Below, piece by piece: positions 1-8,759 of a DNA stretch of 34,938 nucleotides. The notes under the pieces were generated by a model that saw only the letters and a program-made list of their open reading frames with translations, was not told where the DNA came from and made no database searches. How positions within the stretch are numbered: the first letter of the stretch is position 1; each line of letters opens with the position of its first letter. The position numbers and the translations under genes were made by a program. Source of the stretch: a virus; the IMG/VR virus record IMGVR_UViG_3300030107_003954, positions 1 through 34,938 of that record. The stretch is one strand, 5' to 3'.

Positions 1-146
1 CATCGCTTACTTATCAATTCGGCGCACCGCCTGAACATTCACAGGCAACTTCATTAGAATTTGATATGCATAGTGTAATTTGTCATAATGGTCTATATGT
101 TGAAATAGCAGGTGGAACAGCAAATGTTACAGTAGAATTTGCATGA
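1..146 (+). CDS. C-terminal end of an unidentified protein (cut by window edge)
   Basis: An open frame enters from the left edge (first full codon at position 3) and stops with TGA at 144-146. The visible 47 residues end in a beta-rich stretch with alternating hydrophobic residues (LYVEIAGGTANVTVEFA). The next gene's ribosome binding site directly abuts its stop codon, so it belongs to the same plus-strand operon. A structural role is plausible from its position and beta character, but the family cannot be named from this fragment. Confidence 0.6.
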   Translation, partial: SLTYQFGAPPEHSQATSLEFDMHSVICHNGLYVEIAGGTANVTVEFA

Positions 147-156
147 GGTGATTAAA

Positions 157-531
157 ATGGCAAGTTTAACAAAAGATACTAGATTAATTATGACAATCTT
201 ATTTGTCGGTGCAGTAAGTGGTATGAATGTATATTTTTATGCTAACTATGGTGCAGAATTGCCGTGGACTCATTTATCCCATGCAGTTCTATTTTCGTTA
301 TTAACGATTGGTGGAATTATGGGAATTAAAGCATTCTTTGATTTGGTTATGAATGACCGAATGGAATTATGGTTACTTGATAGAAAAATTAATATGTATT
401 GGGAAAAGAAAAATAGAGAAAATCAGCAAAAGCAGAAGATTACAGACCATATGCGACAAAATGGTTTGATGGGTAATTATCAACAAAATAATGATGAATT
501 ACCATCATCATTTTTAGAACAAATGCAGTAA
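157..531 (+). CDS. Small membrane protein with two predicted transmembrane helices
   Basis: This 124-residue protein is not recognised by family. It shows two hydrophobic segments, about residues 11-30 (starting LIMTILFVGAVSGM) and 41-65 (LSHAVLFSLLTIGGIMGIKA), and then a charged, Gln/Asn-rich tail of about 55 residues that probably lies on one side of the membrane. The start at 157 is chosen because GAGGTGAT lies four bases upstream; the open frame itself reaches back to a TTG at 139. It is followed after 13 bases by another small membrane protein and then by a GTPase with a hydrophobic N-terminus, suggesting a membrane-associated set. Holin function is possible but nothing here proves it. 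Confidence 0.7.
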   Translation: MASLTKDTRLIMTILFVGAVSGMNVYFYANYGAELPWTHLSHAVLFSLLTIGGIMGIKAFFDLVMNDRMELWLLDRKINMYWEKKNRENQQKQKITDHMRQNGLMGNYQQNNDELPSSFLEQMQ

Positions 532-544
532 TTGATGTGATTTG

Positions 545-769
545 ATGGGTTGGCTCTTTCCTGATATATTTGGTATTGATGAACAAAGACAGGCTTATGA
601 TTTAACAAGAGCGCATTCAGCAGATATTTGGTTTATTAAAGTTAGAGCATGGGCATGGGGAATTACTTGTTCAGTAGCAGCATTATTACTTGGAAATATA
701 TTAGGTTCATTAGGTATTAATTTTTTTGGAACACTCTTTGATTTATTAAGTCATGCAATAGGAAGTTGA
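545..769 (+). CDS. Small hydrophobic membrane protein
   Basis: A 74-residue protein with a soluble N-terminal third and a hydrophobic C-terminal half (from about WAWGITCSVAALLLGNILGS to the end), giving one or two membrane segments. The ATG at 545 is preferred to the TTG at 542 because GTGAT ends three bases before it. It sits between a two-helix membrane protein and the Ras/Arf-like GTPase, with only six bases to the latter. No family is recognised. Together with its neighbours it may anchor a membrane complex, but that is inference from gene order. Confidence 0.65.
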   Translation: MGWLFPDIFGIDEQRQAYDLTRAHSADIWFIKVRAWAWGITCSVAALLLGNILGSLGINFFGTLFDLLSHAIGS

Positions 770-775
770 TTTCAT

Positions 776-1447
776 GTGTCAGTATTTGCAGGATTCGCAG
801 TATTAGTAGCAGAAGTAGGATTATCAATTTATAATAGGGTTCACGCATATAGTTTTGGAATTTATGGTGCAGGTGAAGTTGGAAAAACAACATTACAACG
901 ACAATTAAGAACACGCGGAGAAGTTCCTGAAATTAGAAAAAGAACAGATGGATTACAACGACCAACAAGAAAAGTTGTAAAGATTGATGGCAGTTTAAAA
1001 ACAGTTAAATCAGCAGATGTTGGAGGACAAGCACAGTATTGGAATCAATGGGTTCAAGATATGAGGAAAAGAAAAGTCGAATATATTATTTTTTTAATAG
1101 ATGATAGACACGATTCAGAAACATTCAATATGGATAATCAATTAGCATGGAGGTTCTTAGTAGATACTATACTTGATACTCATTGGAGAAATGGTAAAAA
1201 GGCTAAGAAGAAAAAAGAAAAGGATTATCCAAAAGCAATAGGAATATGGGCAAATAAGTTTGATTTATGGGGTAAAAATTATGACTTCGATGGAGAACCT
1301 AACAAACATCCCATATTTGAACCGTTCAACATGGGTATTCAACAACTCAACGAAATAGGAATACCTTGTCATAAATATGTAATGAGTGCAAAATCAGACC
1401 CTGAAATGGTATATCGTGGCGTAATGACAATGATTAAAGATTATTAA
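776..1447 (+). CDS. Ras/Arf-like small GTPase with hydrophobic N-terminus
   Basis: The 223-residue protein carries the G motifs of a P-loop GTPase in order: G1 GAGEVGKT at residues 31-38, G3 DVGGQ at 81-85 (the form typical of Arf-type GTPases), G4 NKFD at 160-163 and G5 SAK at 204-206. Between G3 and G4 is a Lys-rich insert at about 139-149. Residues 1-20 are hydrophobic and could be a membrane anchor or a membrane-associating helix. The GTG start at 776 follows GTTGAT by five bases. It lies directly after two small membrane proteins. GTP binding and hydrolysis are expected from the motifs; a role in membrane or assembly dynamics is inferred from context. Such GTPases are unusual among tailed virus structural genes. 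Confidence 0.85.
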   Translation: MSVFAGFAVLVAEVGLSIYNRVHAYSFGIYGAGEVGKTTLQRQLRTRGEVPEIRKRTDGLQRPTRKVVKIDGSLKTVKSADVGGQAQYWNQWVQDMRKRKVEYIIFLIDDRHDSETFNMDNQLAWRFLVDTILDTHWRNGKKAKKKKEKDYPKAIGIWANKFDLWGKNYDFDGEPNKHPIFEPFNMGIQQLNEIGIPCHKYVMSAKSDPEMVYRGVMTMIKDY

Positions 1448-1457
1448 GGTGATTATT

Positions 1458-1688
1458 ATGAGTTGGAAAAATTCAATTAAAAAGAATGAACCAAGCCCTG
1501 ATAAAGCAGGAGAGTATGAAGATAACATTATGGAATTACTCGATAAATTGGCTGACCAATTAGAATATTACTTTCAATCATCAGGAAAAGAATTTGGTGG
1601 CGATTGGAAAGGGCATATAATAAAAGTATTAGATGATATTCAGGTGGAACGCGCTCTAGCATCCCATGAATATAGATACGATTTGTGA
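1458..1688 (+). CDS. Small acidic hypothetical protein
   Basis: A 76-residue, mostly helical, acidic protein of unknown function, starting MSWKNSIKKNEP. The ATG at 1458 is supported by GGTGAT upstream (1448-1453, four bases before the start); an in-frame GTG at 1449 lies inside that signal and is rejected. It is spaced 10 bases from the GTPase gene, so translation of the two is probably coupled. It has no cysteines, membrane segments or familiar motifs. Confidence 0.6.
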   Translation: MSWKNSIKKNEPSPDKAGEYEDNIMELLDKLADQLEYYFQSSGKEFGGDWKGHIIKVLDDIQVERALASHEYRYDL

Positions 1689-1699
1689 AGGTGATTAAA

Positions 1700-2344
1700 A
1701 TGAGTTTAGGATATTCCCCATCAAATTTACTTGATGCACCCGCATTTATTGGTAATAATGGTGGAATTGGCGATAGGTATTCCGGCCCTGTTGTTGAATA
1801 TAATTATGCAGCAATTAAACCAAAGAAACAATTAAAAGAAATTCGCAAAGTTCTTCTTCCTGAAAAGAAAAGGTTTTTAGGCATTAAATACGGATTCAAA
1901 TATAATTTACATCATCGTTGTGTGATTTGTGGTGCATTTCATCAATGGGATGCATCTGATGATTTAAGACCACCAATTCCATTATCAGATGTAAATAAGG
2001 GTAGACCATTAAAAGGAACTTATTGCCCTAAACACGCTGCCTTTTACAAGCAAATGGAAATGCTAGAACAACAGATTTTAGCAGATGAACATGGCTTAGA
2101 ATTCAAAAGTTATATTCCTAAACCTAAAATTCCTAATATTATGAATAGAGGACCATTAAGGGATTTAAGTCCTCAAGACATTACAAGTTTAGTAGCATCG
2201 GGTTGGGTAATTGAACCACCACAAGGAACAAAAGAAACCCCACATATGCAATATACTAGAATTATGTTAGAAGTAACAGGAAAAATGGCACAAATACAAA
2301 AAATAATTCCTTTATTGGAGGTAGAAGAAAATGGTGAGAAGTAG
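1700..2344 (+). CDS. Hypothetical protein with a CxxC...CxxH zinc-binding site
   Basis: A 214-residue protein whose visible landmark is a probable zinc site: C74-x2-C77 (HHRCVICGAF) and C109-x2-H112 (GTYCPKH), separated by 31 residues containing prolines and aspartates. The N-terminal 30 residues are Gly/Asn-rich and the C-terminal third is helical. The start at 1700 follows AGGTGAT by four bases. The gene overlaps the next one by 14 bases. The function is unknown; a structural, zinc-stabilised protein is the simplest reading because all its neighbours belong to the late operon. Confidence 0.6.
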   Translation: MSLGYSPSNLLDAPAFIGNNGGIGDRYSGPVVEYNYAAIKPKKQLKEIRKVLLPEKKRFLGIKYGFKYNLHHRCVICGAFHQWDASDDLRPPIPLSDVNKGRPLKGTYCPKHAAFYKQMEMLEQQILADEHGLEFKSYIPKPKIPNIMNRGPLRDLSPQDITSLVASGWVIEPPQGTKETPHMQYTRIMLEVTGKMAQIQKIIPLLEVEENGEK

Positions 2345-2990
2345 TACGTTAAATAATGCATTAAGCAATAATCAAAATCAGACCTTTAAAGCAGTAAATA
2401 ACTTACTGACTTTACAAGAAAACCATGTTGAAGAGTTCTTTCAATATCATGGTGAAGATTTTATGATTGCAATTGAAAAATTACTAGAAGATGTTGTTCA
2501 AAGAGTAGTTAGTGATATGTTAGCAACATTAGAATTTAATCTTGACCCTGCTAGCCAAAGTATTAGATTAATTCCTAATTGTCTTGCTAATTTCCAAAAG
2601 GTTACTCAAGAGAATATTGATTTAGATATTGCTACTATTCTATCAACGGCAGTTAATTCTGAAGTCATTATGCAAAGAAAGATGGCTAAACAACAATATC
2701 TTGAATCTCAAGGATTTTCGCCCTCTACAACGGGTCAAAATACGCAAATGACAGTCAATCAAGGAGTCGGTATGGGTGCGGCTCAAGGAGGCTACGGAGG
2801 GGCCGCTATGGGCATAAATCAAGGGCTTCAAAGCGGTTATCCGGTCCCCCCAAATGGCTACGACCAAATGAATAACCCATATTGGATAGACCCCCAAACA
2901 GGACAAATGACTTATTCTCCACCAAATAGCGGTTTAGGCATTGGTGGTAAATTAGTCAAAGCGGCTGCTTGGGCTAAATGGTTGGCTTAA
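2331..2990 (+). CDS. Hypothetical protein with Gly/Gln/Asn-rich C-terminal tail
   Basis: The 219-residue protein has a helical N-terminal domain (about residues 1-125) and a low-complexity tail (about 130-200) rich in Gly, Gln, Asn, Pro and Tyr, followed by a short hydrophobic end (LVKAAAWAKWLA). The tail-coding DNA (about 2750-2900) is visibly richer in G and C than its surroundings. The ATG at 2331 follows GGAGGT. No family is recognised. Tails of this kind occur in capsid-associated or disordered scaffold-type proteins, but a specific role cannot be stated. Confidence 0.6.
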   Translation: MVRSSTLNNALSNNQNQTFKAVNNLLTLQENHVEEFFQYHGEDFMIAIEKLLEDVVQRVVSDMLATLEFNLDPASQSIRLIPNCLANFQKVTQENIDLDIATILSTAVNSEVIMQRKMAKQQYLESQGFSPSTTGQNTQMTVNQGVGMGAAQGGYGGAAMGINQGLQSGYPVPPNGYDQMNNPYWIDPQTGQMTYSPPNSGLGIGGKLVKAAAWAKWLA

Positions 2991-3013
2991 ACTAAATGAG
3001 GGGAGGAATATGA

Positions 3014-4480
3014 ATGAACACCAATTTTTGGTGGTTTAAGGTTGATGCCACAGGTGTCAAAGAACAATCTTTAGTTCAATTAAGCCCTAGCATTATGGAA
3101 TCCACTATTGCGGAATATATTGTTAACCCTAGTAATAGGGATAATCTTGAATATGTTCCTGAATTAATTAGAAGGATTGAAAAGAAAACTAAAAATAATA
3201 TCCCCGGTTCTAATGATTGGGATGAAGAAAAATTAAATAAATTCAAAGAATATTTAGAACAGGCGTTTAATAAAGTATTAGATTCAGAAGTTCGTGATTT
3301 AGTAAATAAATATATTGATTCTAATGAAGAACTTTTCAAGCAATTAAAGGCATCAAAAGAAACAACTAAATTAAAGGATTTATTAGATGTTTCAACCGCT
3401 CGTGAATTTTCAGGGGCAACCTTATCTTTGGATAAGGATTTATCTTCTAAGCAAGAAGAATTGTTAAGTGGTGAAAAAATATATCCAAATAAAGAATTCT
3501 TTAAAGGTGCTGAAATTACAGTAAAGGGTAAAGATGAAAAGCAAACAGTAACAATTAAAGTTAATCATGAAAGTGGAATTTATTCTAGAAAAGAATTTAA
3601 AAAGGTATTTCCTAAATCATCTTTAAGTGTTATTAAAAATACTGCTGTTACTACTTACGATTATGCGCGTTCTTCTAGTTCAGGATTAACTGCAATAGAT
3701 ACTCAATTAAGATTAGGGGATTGGTCGGCTTTAACTAATCCTATAAAAGCAGCAAGTAAATATTATCATTTACTTAAAAATCCACATGAAGCATCGAGTG
3801 AAACTGATAAAGAAAGAGTTAAACAATTAAGACAATGGGCTACTGAAACTAAATTAAGTGAAGTAGAAGTAGATAAACGTCCTGTCGCTATTATGAATCA
3901 AATTTTAAGATTTATTGATAGAGATAAAAAAATTGGCTCAAAATCTAAAAATCTACTTTTATCTAGGTTTAATCTTGACCTTAACAAAGAGGAAGCAACT
4001 TTATTAAATGAAGGATTAAAGGGTAATGAATCTAAAATAAAAGACTTTGTTACAACTATAATGAATAATGGTAAATTGTATAAGCAATTAAGAGAAGCAC
4101 TTACATTAAATGCTAGTATCAATAATATGTCTAATTGGATAATTACATTAAAGTTTGATAAAAATGAATCTAAGCCAGATAAATATGGTAAATATAAATT
4201 AAATTCTCATGTAAAGGAAGAACCAAAAAACACAATTGATTTATCTGCCTTGTTTACAACTAAAGATACAAGAAGATTAGTTAAACCCTATATTGGTTCT
4301 GGAAAAGACCAAGCATTATCCGGTGCAGGTTCAAGTGGTTTATGGGGATTTGCTGCTAAAACTTATTTTGATGAAGGTGGCTTTAATAAAGCAAGAGATT
4401 ATTTTATTTCCCAAGTTAAAAGTAACATTAAAAGTATAAAAAAGGCAGCATCTAAAATTGGATTAACATTGGAGGAATAA
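3014..4480 (+). CDS. Large hypothetical late protein (488 residues)
   Basis: A lysine- and glutamate-rich, mainly helical protein without cysteines, membrane segments or recognisable catalytic motifs. Residues 1-110 look like a helical domain beginning MNTNFWWFKVD; a beta-like stretch follows near residues 155-185 (GAEITVKGKDEKQTVTIKV); the rest is helical. The start at 3014 lies seven bases after GGGAGG. Its position immediately before the connector genes suggests a head-associated or internal virion protein. I see no evidence for a portal, protease or major capsid fold, and I leave it unnamed. Confidence 0.6.
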   Translation: MNTNFWWFKVDATGVKEQSLVQLSPSIMESTIAEYIVNPSNRDNLEYVPELIRRIEKKTKNNIPGSNDWDEEKLNKFKEYLEQAFNKVLDSEVRDLVNKYIDSNEELFKQLKASKETTKLKDLLDVSTAREFSGATLSLDKDLSSKQEELLSGEKIYPNKEFFKGAEITVKGKDEKQTVTIKVNHESGIYSRKEFKKVFPKSSLSVIKNTAVTTYDYARSSSSGLTAIDTQLRLGDWSALTNPIKAASKYYHLLKNPHEASSETDKERVKQLRQWATETKLSEVEVDKRPVAIMNQILRFIDRDKKIGSKSKNLLLSRFNLDLNKEEATLLNEGLKGNESKIKDFVTTIMNNGKLYKQLREALTLNASINNMSNWIITLKFDKNESKPDKYGKYKLNSHVKEEPKNTIDLSALFTTKDTRRLVKPYIGSGKDQALSGAGSSGLWGFAAKTYFDEGGFNKARDYFISQVKSNIKSIKKAASKIGLTLEE

Positions 4481-4482
4481 AT

Positions 4483-5550
4483 ATGAAATATTCATCACCA
4501 TCAGATTTTACTGCTATTAATCCACTTTATGCTTCAGGAAGAGGTTATTATACTGATGTTACTAAAGTAGAAAATTTACTACAAATACCAGCATTGGGTG
4601 GTTCAACTAATCCTAGTGTTAGTGATGTTGGTGAATTTATACAAAGAATAGAAGATTATATTGATAATAAAACAGGAACATCTCATAGAGCAATTACTTA
4701 TGTTGATGAATATCATGATTTTGAATTTTTAGGTGGACATTATCCTAGATATTGGAGTGATTATATTGGTTTTATTCAATTACAACAGCATTACATTCAA
4801 AAGATTTTAAGATTAGAAGTTTGGAAAGGGAGTTCGTGGGATAATTTAGCATCTGCTACTGCAACAGTTAAAGTGGATGCAACTAATAAGGGGCAAAATT
4901 GCTCAATAACTTTAACATTACCAAATAGTTCTACTATCACTTTAGATGAAGGAACAGGTTCAGCAGAATTTAATAATATTTTTGGACCAAAAACTACCGC
5001 TCAAGAAATTGCATATTTAATTAATGAAGTATTCCCAACAAATACTGCTTCTTTTACAGGTGCTACTGCTGCAAAAGATGAATCTCAAAATCCTTCTAAA
5101 TATTTTTATGCAACGGTTAATACTGAAGATGAAACTGAAGTTATTATTTCTTCTTTATTGCCCGGGGATGATGGTTCTGCTTGTAGTATTGCAGTATCTG
5201 GAACAGGGCTTAGTAAAACTGATTTTACTGATAATGAAGAAATGGCTAGATTAGGCCAACATTGGAAAATTGGAGATGAGGGTCGTATTTTCTTTAGAAC
5301 AACATATCCTTATCTTAGACAAAATTCCATTAGAGTTACTTATATTGCAGGAAAACCTAGAGTTCCGGGAATTATTTCTGATGCTGCTACAAAATTAGTT
5401 GCTTGTGAGATTTTAAGACATGATGACCAAACCATCTTAATTACGGAAACAGGTGCTCAAATTGACACTAAAACTAAATATGATTTACTTAAACAAGAAG
5501 CCGAGGATTTACTAAATATGAGTAAGGAAACTGTTTATTTTATTGGGTGA
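4483..5550 (+). CDS. Head-tail connector (gp6-like adaptor) with an inserted beta domain
   Basis: The ends of this 355-residue protein look like phage gp6-type head-tail adaptors, which form the ring under the portal: residues 44-66 (SVSDVGEFIQRIEDYIDNKT) resemble the helical first half, and residues 282-310 (SIRVTYIAGKPRVPGIISDA) the second. Typical adaptors are 100-200 residues; here about 125 residues (roughly 124-250) with beta-rich, Thr/Ser-rich sequence are inserted in the middle. A GGAGG in the end of the preceding gene supports the start. The following genes are neck and tail genes in canonical order, which supports the call. Family recognition is by eye only. Confidence 0.65.
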   Translation: MKYSSPSDFTAINPLYASGRGYYTDVTKVENLLQIPALGGSTNPSVSDVGEFIQRIEDYIDNKTGTSHRAITYVDEYHDFEFLGGHYPRYWSDYIGFIQLQQHYIQKILRLEVWKGSSWDNLASATATVKVDATNKGQNCSITLTLPNSSTITLDEGTGSAEFNNIFGPKTTAQEIAYLINEVFPTNTASFTGATAAKDESQNPSKYFYATVNTEDETEVIISSLLPGDDGSACSIAVSGTGLSKTDFTDNEEMARLGQHWKIGDEGRIFFRTTYPYLRQNSIRVTYIAGKPRVPGIISDAATKLVACEILRHDDQTILITETGAQIDTKTKYDLLKQEAEDLLNMSKETVYFIG

Positions 5551-5554
5551 TTTA

Positions 5555-5941
5555 GTGGCTACTGATGAACGTTTAATATGGAAAACGCCCTTAAAAAGAT
5601 TAGAGATTCTTGCAGGAAATTATGAACAATATGTTGAACAATTAATACAAAACCAATTAAAACAGGAGAATTTAAAAATTGAAGCAGGTTTACCGCCTCA
5701 ATTTATAATGACTGAAGATGATATGGAATTAGGTAATAAAAAAATTAGAGATTGGGCTATGGATGTTATTTCAGAAAGATTAGAAGAAGAGTTTGCAAGA
5801 TTTATAGAATTTTATATGCATGAATGGATTAATTCAGATTTGTTAGAACCCACTTTTGGTATTGATGGCCCTGTTCAACAATCAACTCATTGGATTGAAA
5901 CAATTACAAAATTTGAAAAAAGATTAGTGAGTGCGATATAA
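5555..5941 (+). CDS. Small neck protein (head closure or tail completion candidate)
   Basis: A 128-residue, helical, acidic protein. The GTG start at 5555 is chosen because GGTGAT ends three bases upstream; the open frame extends to a TTG at 5543 inside the connector's last codons. Its TAA stop shares a base with the ATG of the next gene (TAATG). In tailed viruses with this gene order, one or two small proteins between the adaptor and the tail terminator serve head closure and tail attachment, so a neck role is inferred. The sequence itself shows no diagnostic motif. Confidence 0.55.
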   Translation: MATDERLIWKTPLKRLEILAGNYEQYVEQLIQNQLKQENLKIEAGLPPQFIMTEDDMELGNKKIRDWAMDVISERLEEEFARFIEFYMHEWINSDLLEPTFGIDGPVQQSTHWIETITKFEKRLVSAI

Positions 5942-6507
5942 TGGATGTAGTTACTTATTTAATTGCTTTATTAGACCCTGCCGGAACTTCAGCAGGTGCA
6001 GCAGTTACTTCAATTGATGGTGTAACTAGTTTTTCTGGAACAAATAGTTGGGCAAACTCTTCTAATGCAGTTTTAGGGACTTCATTAAATACCCCTACTA
6101 TTATTGATATTAGAAGTGCCGCAGCAAATAGAGGTAGAAGATATGATTTATCATCTGGGGATTTAATTACAGTATATGAAACTAGTAATTCTGTTGAATA
6201 TCCTACTATATCATGGGATGTTAGAAATGAGAATTTTACATTAACAATTGATATGAGAACTATTCAAGATGAAAGAGGAGTTAGCGACGAAAACTTTGCC
6301 CGCGACAGATTGGCAAACCTCTATAAAGTAGTAAGGCATAGGTTAGAACAGAACCGAAAGGGTGCAACAATTGTCTTAAGTGGCGAAACTGAAAAAATAG
6401 ACCAATTGCATTTAGGTTCAAGAACAGAATCCAATGACAAACGTAAACGGATATTTGGATATAAATTAACTGTTGATTTAAAGAAAATCTCAGTTGCAAT
6501 ACCTTAA
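5941..6507 (+). CDS. Tail terminator-like protein
   Basis: The 188-residue protein begins with a helix (VVTYLIALLDP), followed by a beta domain containing YDLSSGDLITVYET and WDVRNENFTLTIDMRT, and then a long helix containing EQNRKGATIVLSG. This alternation, the size, and the location directly before the tail tube gene fit tail terminator or tail-to-head joining proteins that cap the tail tube. The assignment is by order and general pattern. Its start overlaps the preceding stop by one base, so translation is likely coupled. Its stop lies in the first unit of a TAAG tandem repeat. Confidence 0.55.
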   Translation: MDVVTYLIALLDPAGTSAGAAVTSIDGVTSFSGTNSWANSSNAVLGTSLNTPTIIDIRSAAANRGRRYDLSSGDLITVYETSNSVEYPTISWDVRNENFTLTIDMRTIQDERGVSDENFARDRLANLYKVVRHRLEQNRKGATIVLSGETEKIDQLHLGSRTESNDKRKRIFGYKLTVDLKKISVAIP

Positions 6508-6520
6508 GTAAGTAAGTAAG
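6505..6520 (+). repeat. Four tandem TAAG units before the tail tube gene
   Basis: TAAG occurs four times in a row, followed by TAGGTGA, which supplies the ribosome binding site of the tail tube gene. The first unit contains the stop of the preceding gene. A period-four TAAG repeat places a stop codon in all three forward frames. Confidence 0.85.
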
Positions 6521-6531
6521 TAGGTGAAAAA

Positions 6532-8754
6532 ATGGTAAACAATAATATATGGTTAGGTGCAGGAACTACTGTAACAATGGTTCCTGAAACGGATTTGTAT
6601 GTCAAATTAACGGCAACAAGTTCATCAGCAGGAACAGGTGCATTTAGTCACCTATGGAAAGTTCAGACACACGCTGATTTTAGCGGAAAATACAGTTTGG
6701 TGGATGATTTATATGTTGGTTGTGTAGCCGATATTTACAATTCATCAAATACTTATCAATCTACTCACGTTATTGCAAAAAATACTGGTGACTTAATTTA
6801 CTTTAATGTAGACCCTTCAAAAGTTAGTGGAGATTATCTAATTATTAGAAAATACGGAAGTCCTGTTCCATCAACAAAAGGAACAGGAAATGTAACTTTA
6901 CAAGATGCTACTGTTTCAGCAGCAGGAACTAATATTGCTGCTTCTTTATCTATTTTAGATAATGCAGAAATTCTTGGCTCAGGTATTACAAGTGGAACAG
7001 GTGGAGAAATTAAATTAAATCTTACAGCACATCAAACTGTTTTAACATTTGCTACATCTACTGCCACTAATTATGAAGATAATGATGGAGGCCATCATGG
7101 TTTCTTTACATTAAGTATAGCAGGAATGGATGCTACGGAAACATTAGCAGTTCATTTTGATGACGATAATACTGCTGCTAAATCATCTGGCGCAAATAGA
7201 GATATTACTGTTGATATTTTAACTGCAAGTCCTTTTGATGATGGAAATACTATTGCTGAAGCAGTTAGATTAGCATTAGCAGATGAAGATTTAGTAGTAG
7301 TTAGAACTAATAACCAATTAACAATTACTAATTCGGTTGGTGGATATGTTGCTAATACAACAGAAGATACTAATGGTGGAGTAACTGTAACAAGTAATAC
7401 TGCTGGCGGAGTTTGCACAAGTGCTACTGTAATAAGTGTTGGAACAGGATATGGTGCTAATGATACAGGAAGAACAATAACAATTACTAATTCTGCTGGA
7501 GATGACCCTCAAATTGCAGTTACAATGCAAAGTGCTGGTGGTGCAAGATTATTGGCAGATAATTGGCTAGGATTAGTTAATACTGTTTCTTTCCCAAATT
7601 CTGAAGTAGAAATGAAACAAATGAATCTTGGAATTGGTGGAAGTAGAAGTTGGACTCACCAATACAAGGGAATAGAAACTGCTCAAGGTGGAAATCTTGA
7701 TATTTCTGCTCATCATGGGTTATGGCTTTATTATGCATTAGGTGAATGTTTAACTGTTTCTGGTGCTGATTCTGATAATGGTGGTGTAGCATCGGGTGGA
7801 TTAACCACATCACATAGTAATGCAATTTTATATCATTCCGAATCAATTGAAAAAACAGGCCCAGTATTTTATAGAGCAGTTGGAAATAACATTTGTCCTC
7901 CTGTTTCGCCGTTAGATGCTACTGAGGCTGAAATGGATAGAATTACTTCTTTACCATCAGGAACATCTCAAATGAGTAACGGTATTACTTATACATTTGG
8001 TGAATCAAATGGCTCAACATTACCTTCTTTTGCCTTAGAAAGTGTTTATTCAAAACTATCTGCTACAACCCCGTATAAGACTACTCAAAGTCCACCCACG
8101 GCTGACGATGAAGCATTTGTTAGAATTGCAACAGGAAATATGGTTAATACATTAACTATGTCTGCTAATGAAAATGAAGAATTAAAGATGACTCTTGATT
8201 TAAACACTAAGGGTATAGTTCAACCTAATGCTACTTATGAAGCAAGAAATGCCGTAGAAAATGAAAGAGCATTCTTTGGTTATGGTTCAGCAAATGCTGA
8301 TGCTTCTGTAATGATTCAAGAATTTATGACACCTTTCTTCTTTTATGACGGAACAATTTCTGCATACGGTCAAGATTATCTAAAGATTACAAATATGACT
8401 TTAACTATTAATAATAACTTACAAGATAAAAGATATGTTGGTGGTTATGATAGAAAGAATAAATATGCTGTCGCTGCACAAAGAACTTATGAGTTAAGTT
8501 TAACAGGATATGTTACTGATTCAAAGGTTTTCCAAGATTTGAGAAATGAAAGTGAAGAATCAACAAGTCATATTACACTATTATTCCAAAAAGATAATGG
8601 TGAAAAGATTGAACTTAAATTTAAGGATTATTATACAACATCAAACAATTGGCCGGTTCCAGATGATAAAGGTGCAGTTCCTGTTGAATGGACAATTATG
8701 CCAAGAAATTTACAATCTTGTACTGTTATAAGTCATGCGGTATTAATGGGGTGA
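6532..8754 (+). CDS. Major tail tube protein with large inserted domains
   Basis: The 740-residue protein is assigned to the tail tube because its second half (from about residue 345) reads like a lambda gpV-type tube protein: a motif around NLGIGGSRSWTHQYKGIET, a long central beta region, and a C-terminal section with repeated beta strands (YELSLTGYVTD, ITLLFQKDNGEKIELKFKDY). It directly precedes the tail chaperone pair and tape measure, as expected. Tube proteins are usually 150-350 residues; here about 320 extra residues (roughly 20-340) form Thr/Ser/Gly-rich beta modules that would decorate the tube surface. The start follows AGGTGA by four bases. The length makes it one of the larger tube candidates, so cryo-EM-style confirmation would be informative. 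Confidence 0.7.
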   Translation: MVNNNIWLGAGTTVTMVPETDLYVKLTATSSSAGTGAFSHLWKVQTHADFSGKYSLVDDLYVGCVADIYNSSNTYQSTHVIAKNTGDLIYFNVDPSKVSGDYLIIRKYGSPVPSTKGTGNVTLQDATVSAAGTNIAASLSILDNAEILGSGITSGTGGEIKLNLTAHQTVLTFATSTATNYEDNDGGHHGFFTLSIAGMDATETLAVHFDDDNTAAKSSGANRDITVDILTASPFDDGNTIAEAVRLALADEDLVVVRTNNQLTITNSVGGYVANTTEDTNGGVTVTSNTAGGVCTSATVISVGTGYGANDTGRTITITNSAGDDPQIAVTMQSAGGARLLADNWLGLVNTVSFPNSEVEMKQMNLGIGGSRSWTHQYKGIETAQGGNLDISAHHGLWLYYALGECLTVSGADSDNGGVASGGLTTSHSNAILYHSESIEKTGPVFYRAVGNNICPPVSPLDATEAEMDRITSLPSGTSQMSNGITYTFGESNGSTLPSFALESVYSKLSATTPYKTTQSPPTADDEAFVRIATGNMVNTLTMSANENEELKMTLDLNTKGIVQPNATYEARNAVENERAFFGYGSANADASVMIQEFMTPFFFYDGTISAYGQDYLKITNMTLTINNNLQDKRYVGGYDRKNKYAVAAQRTYELSLTGYVTDSKVFQDLRNESEESTSHITLLFQKDNGEKIELKFKDYYTTSNNWPVPDDKGAVPVEWTIMPRNLQSCTVISHAVLMG

Positions 8755-8759
8755 TATTA

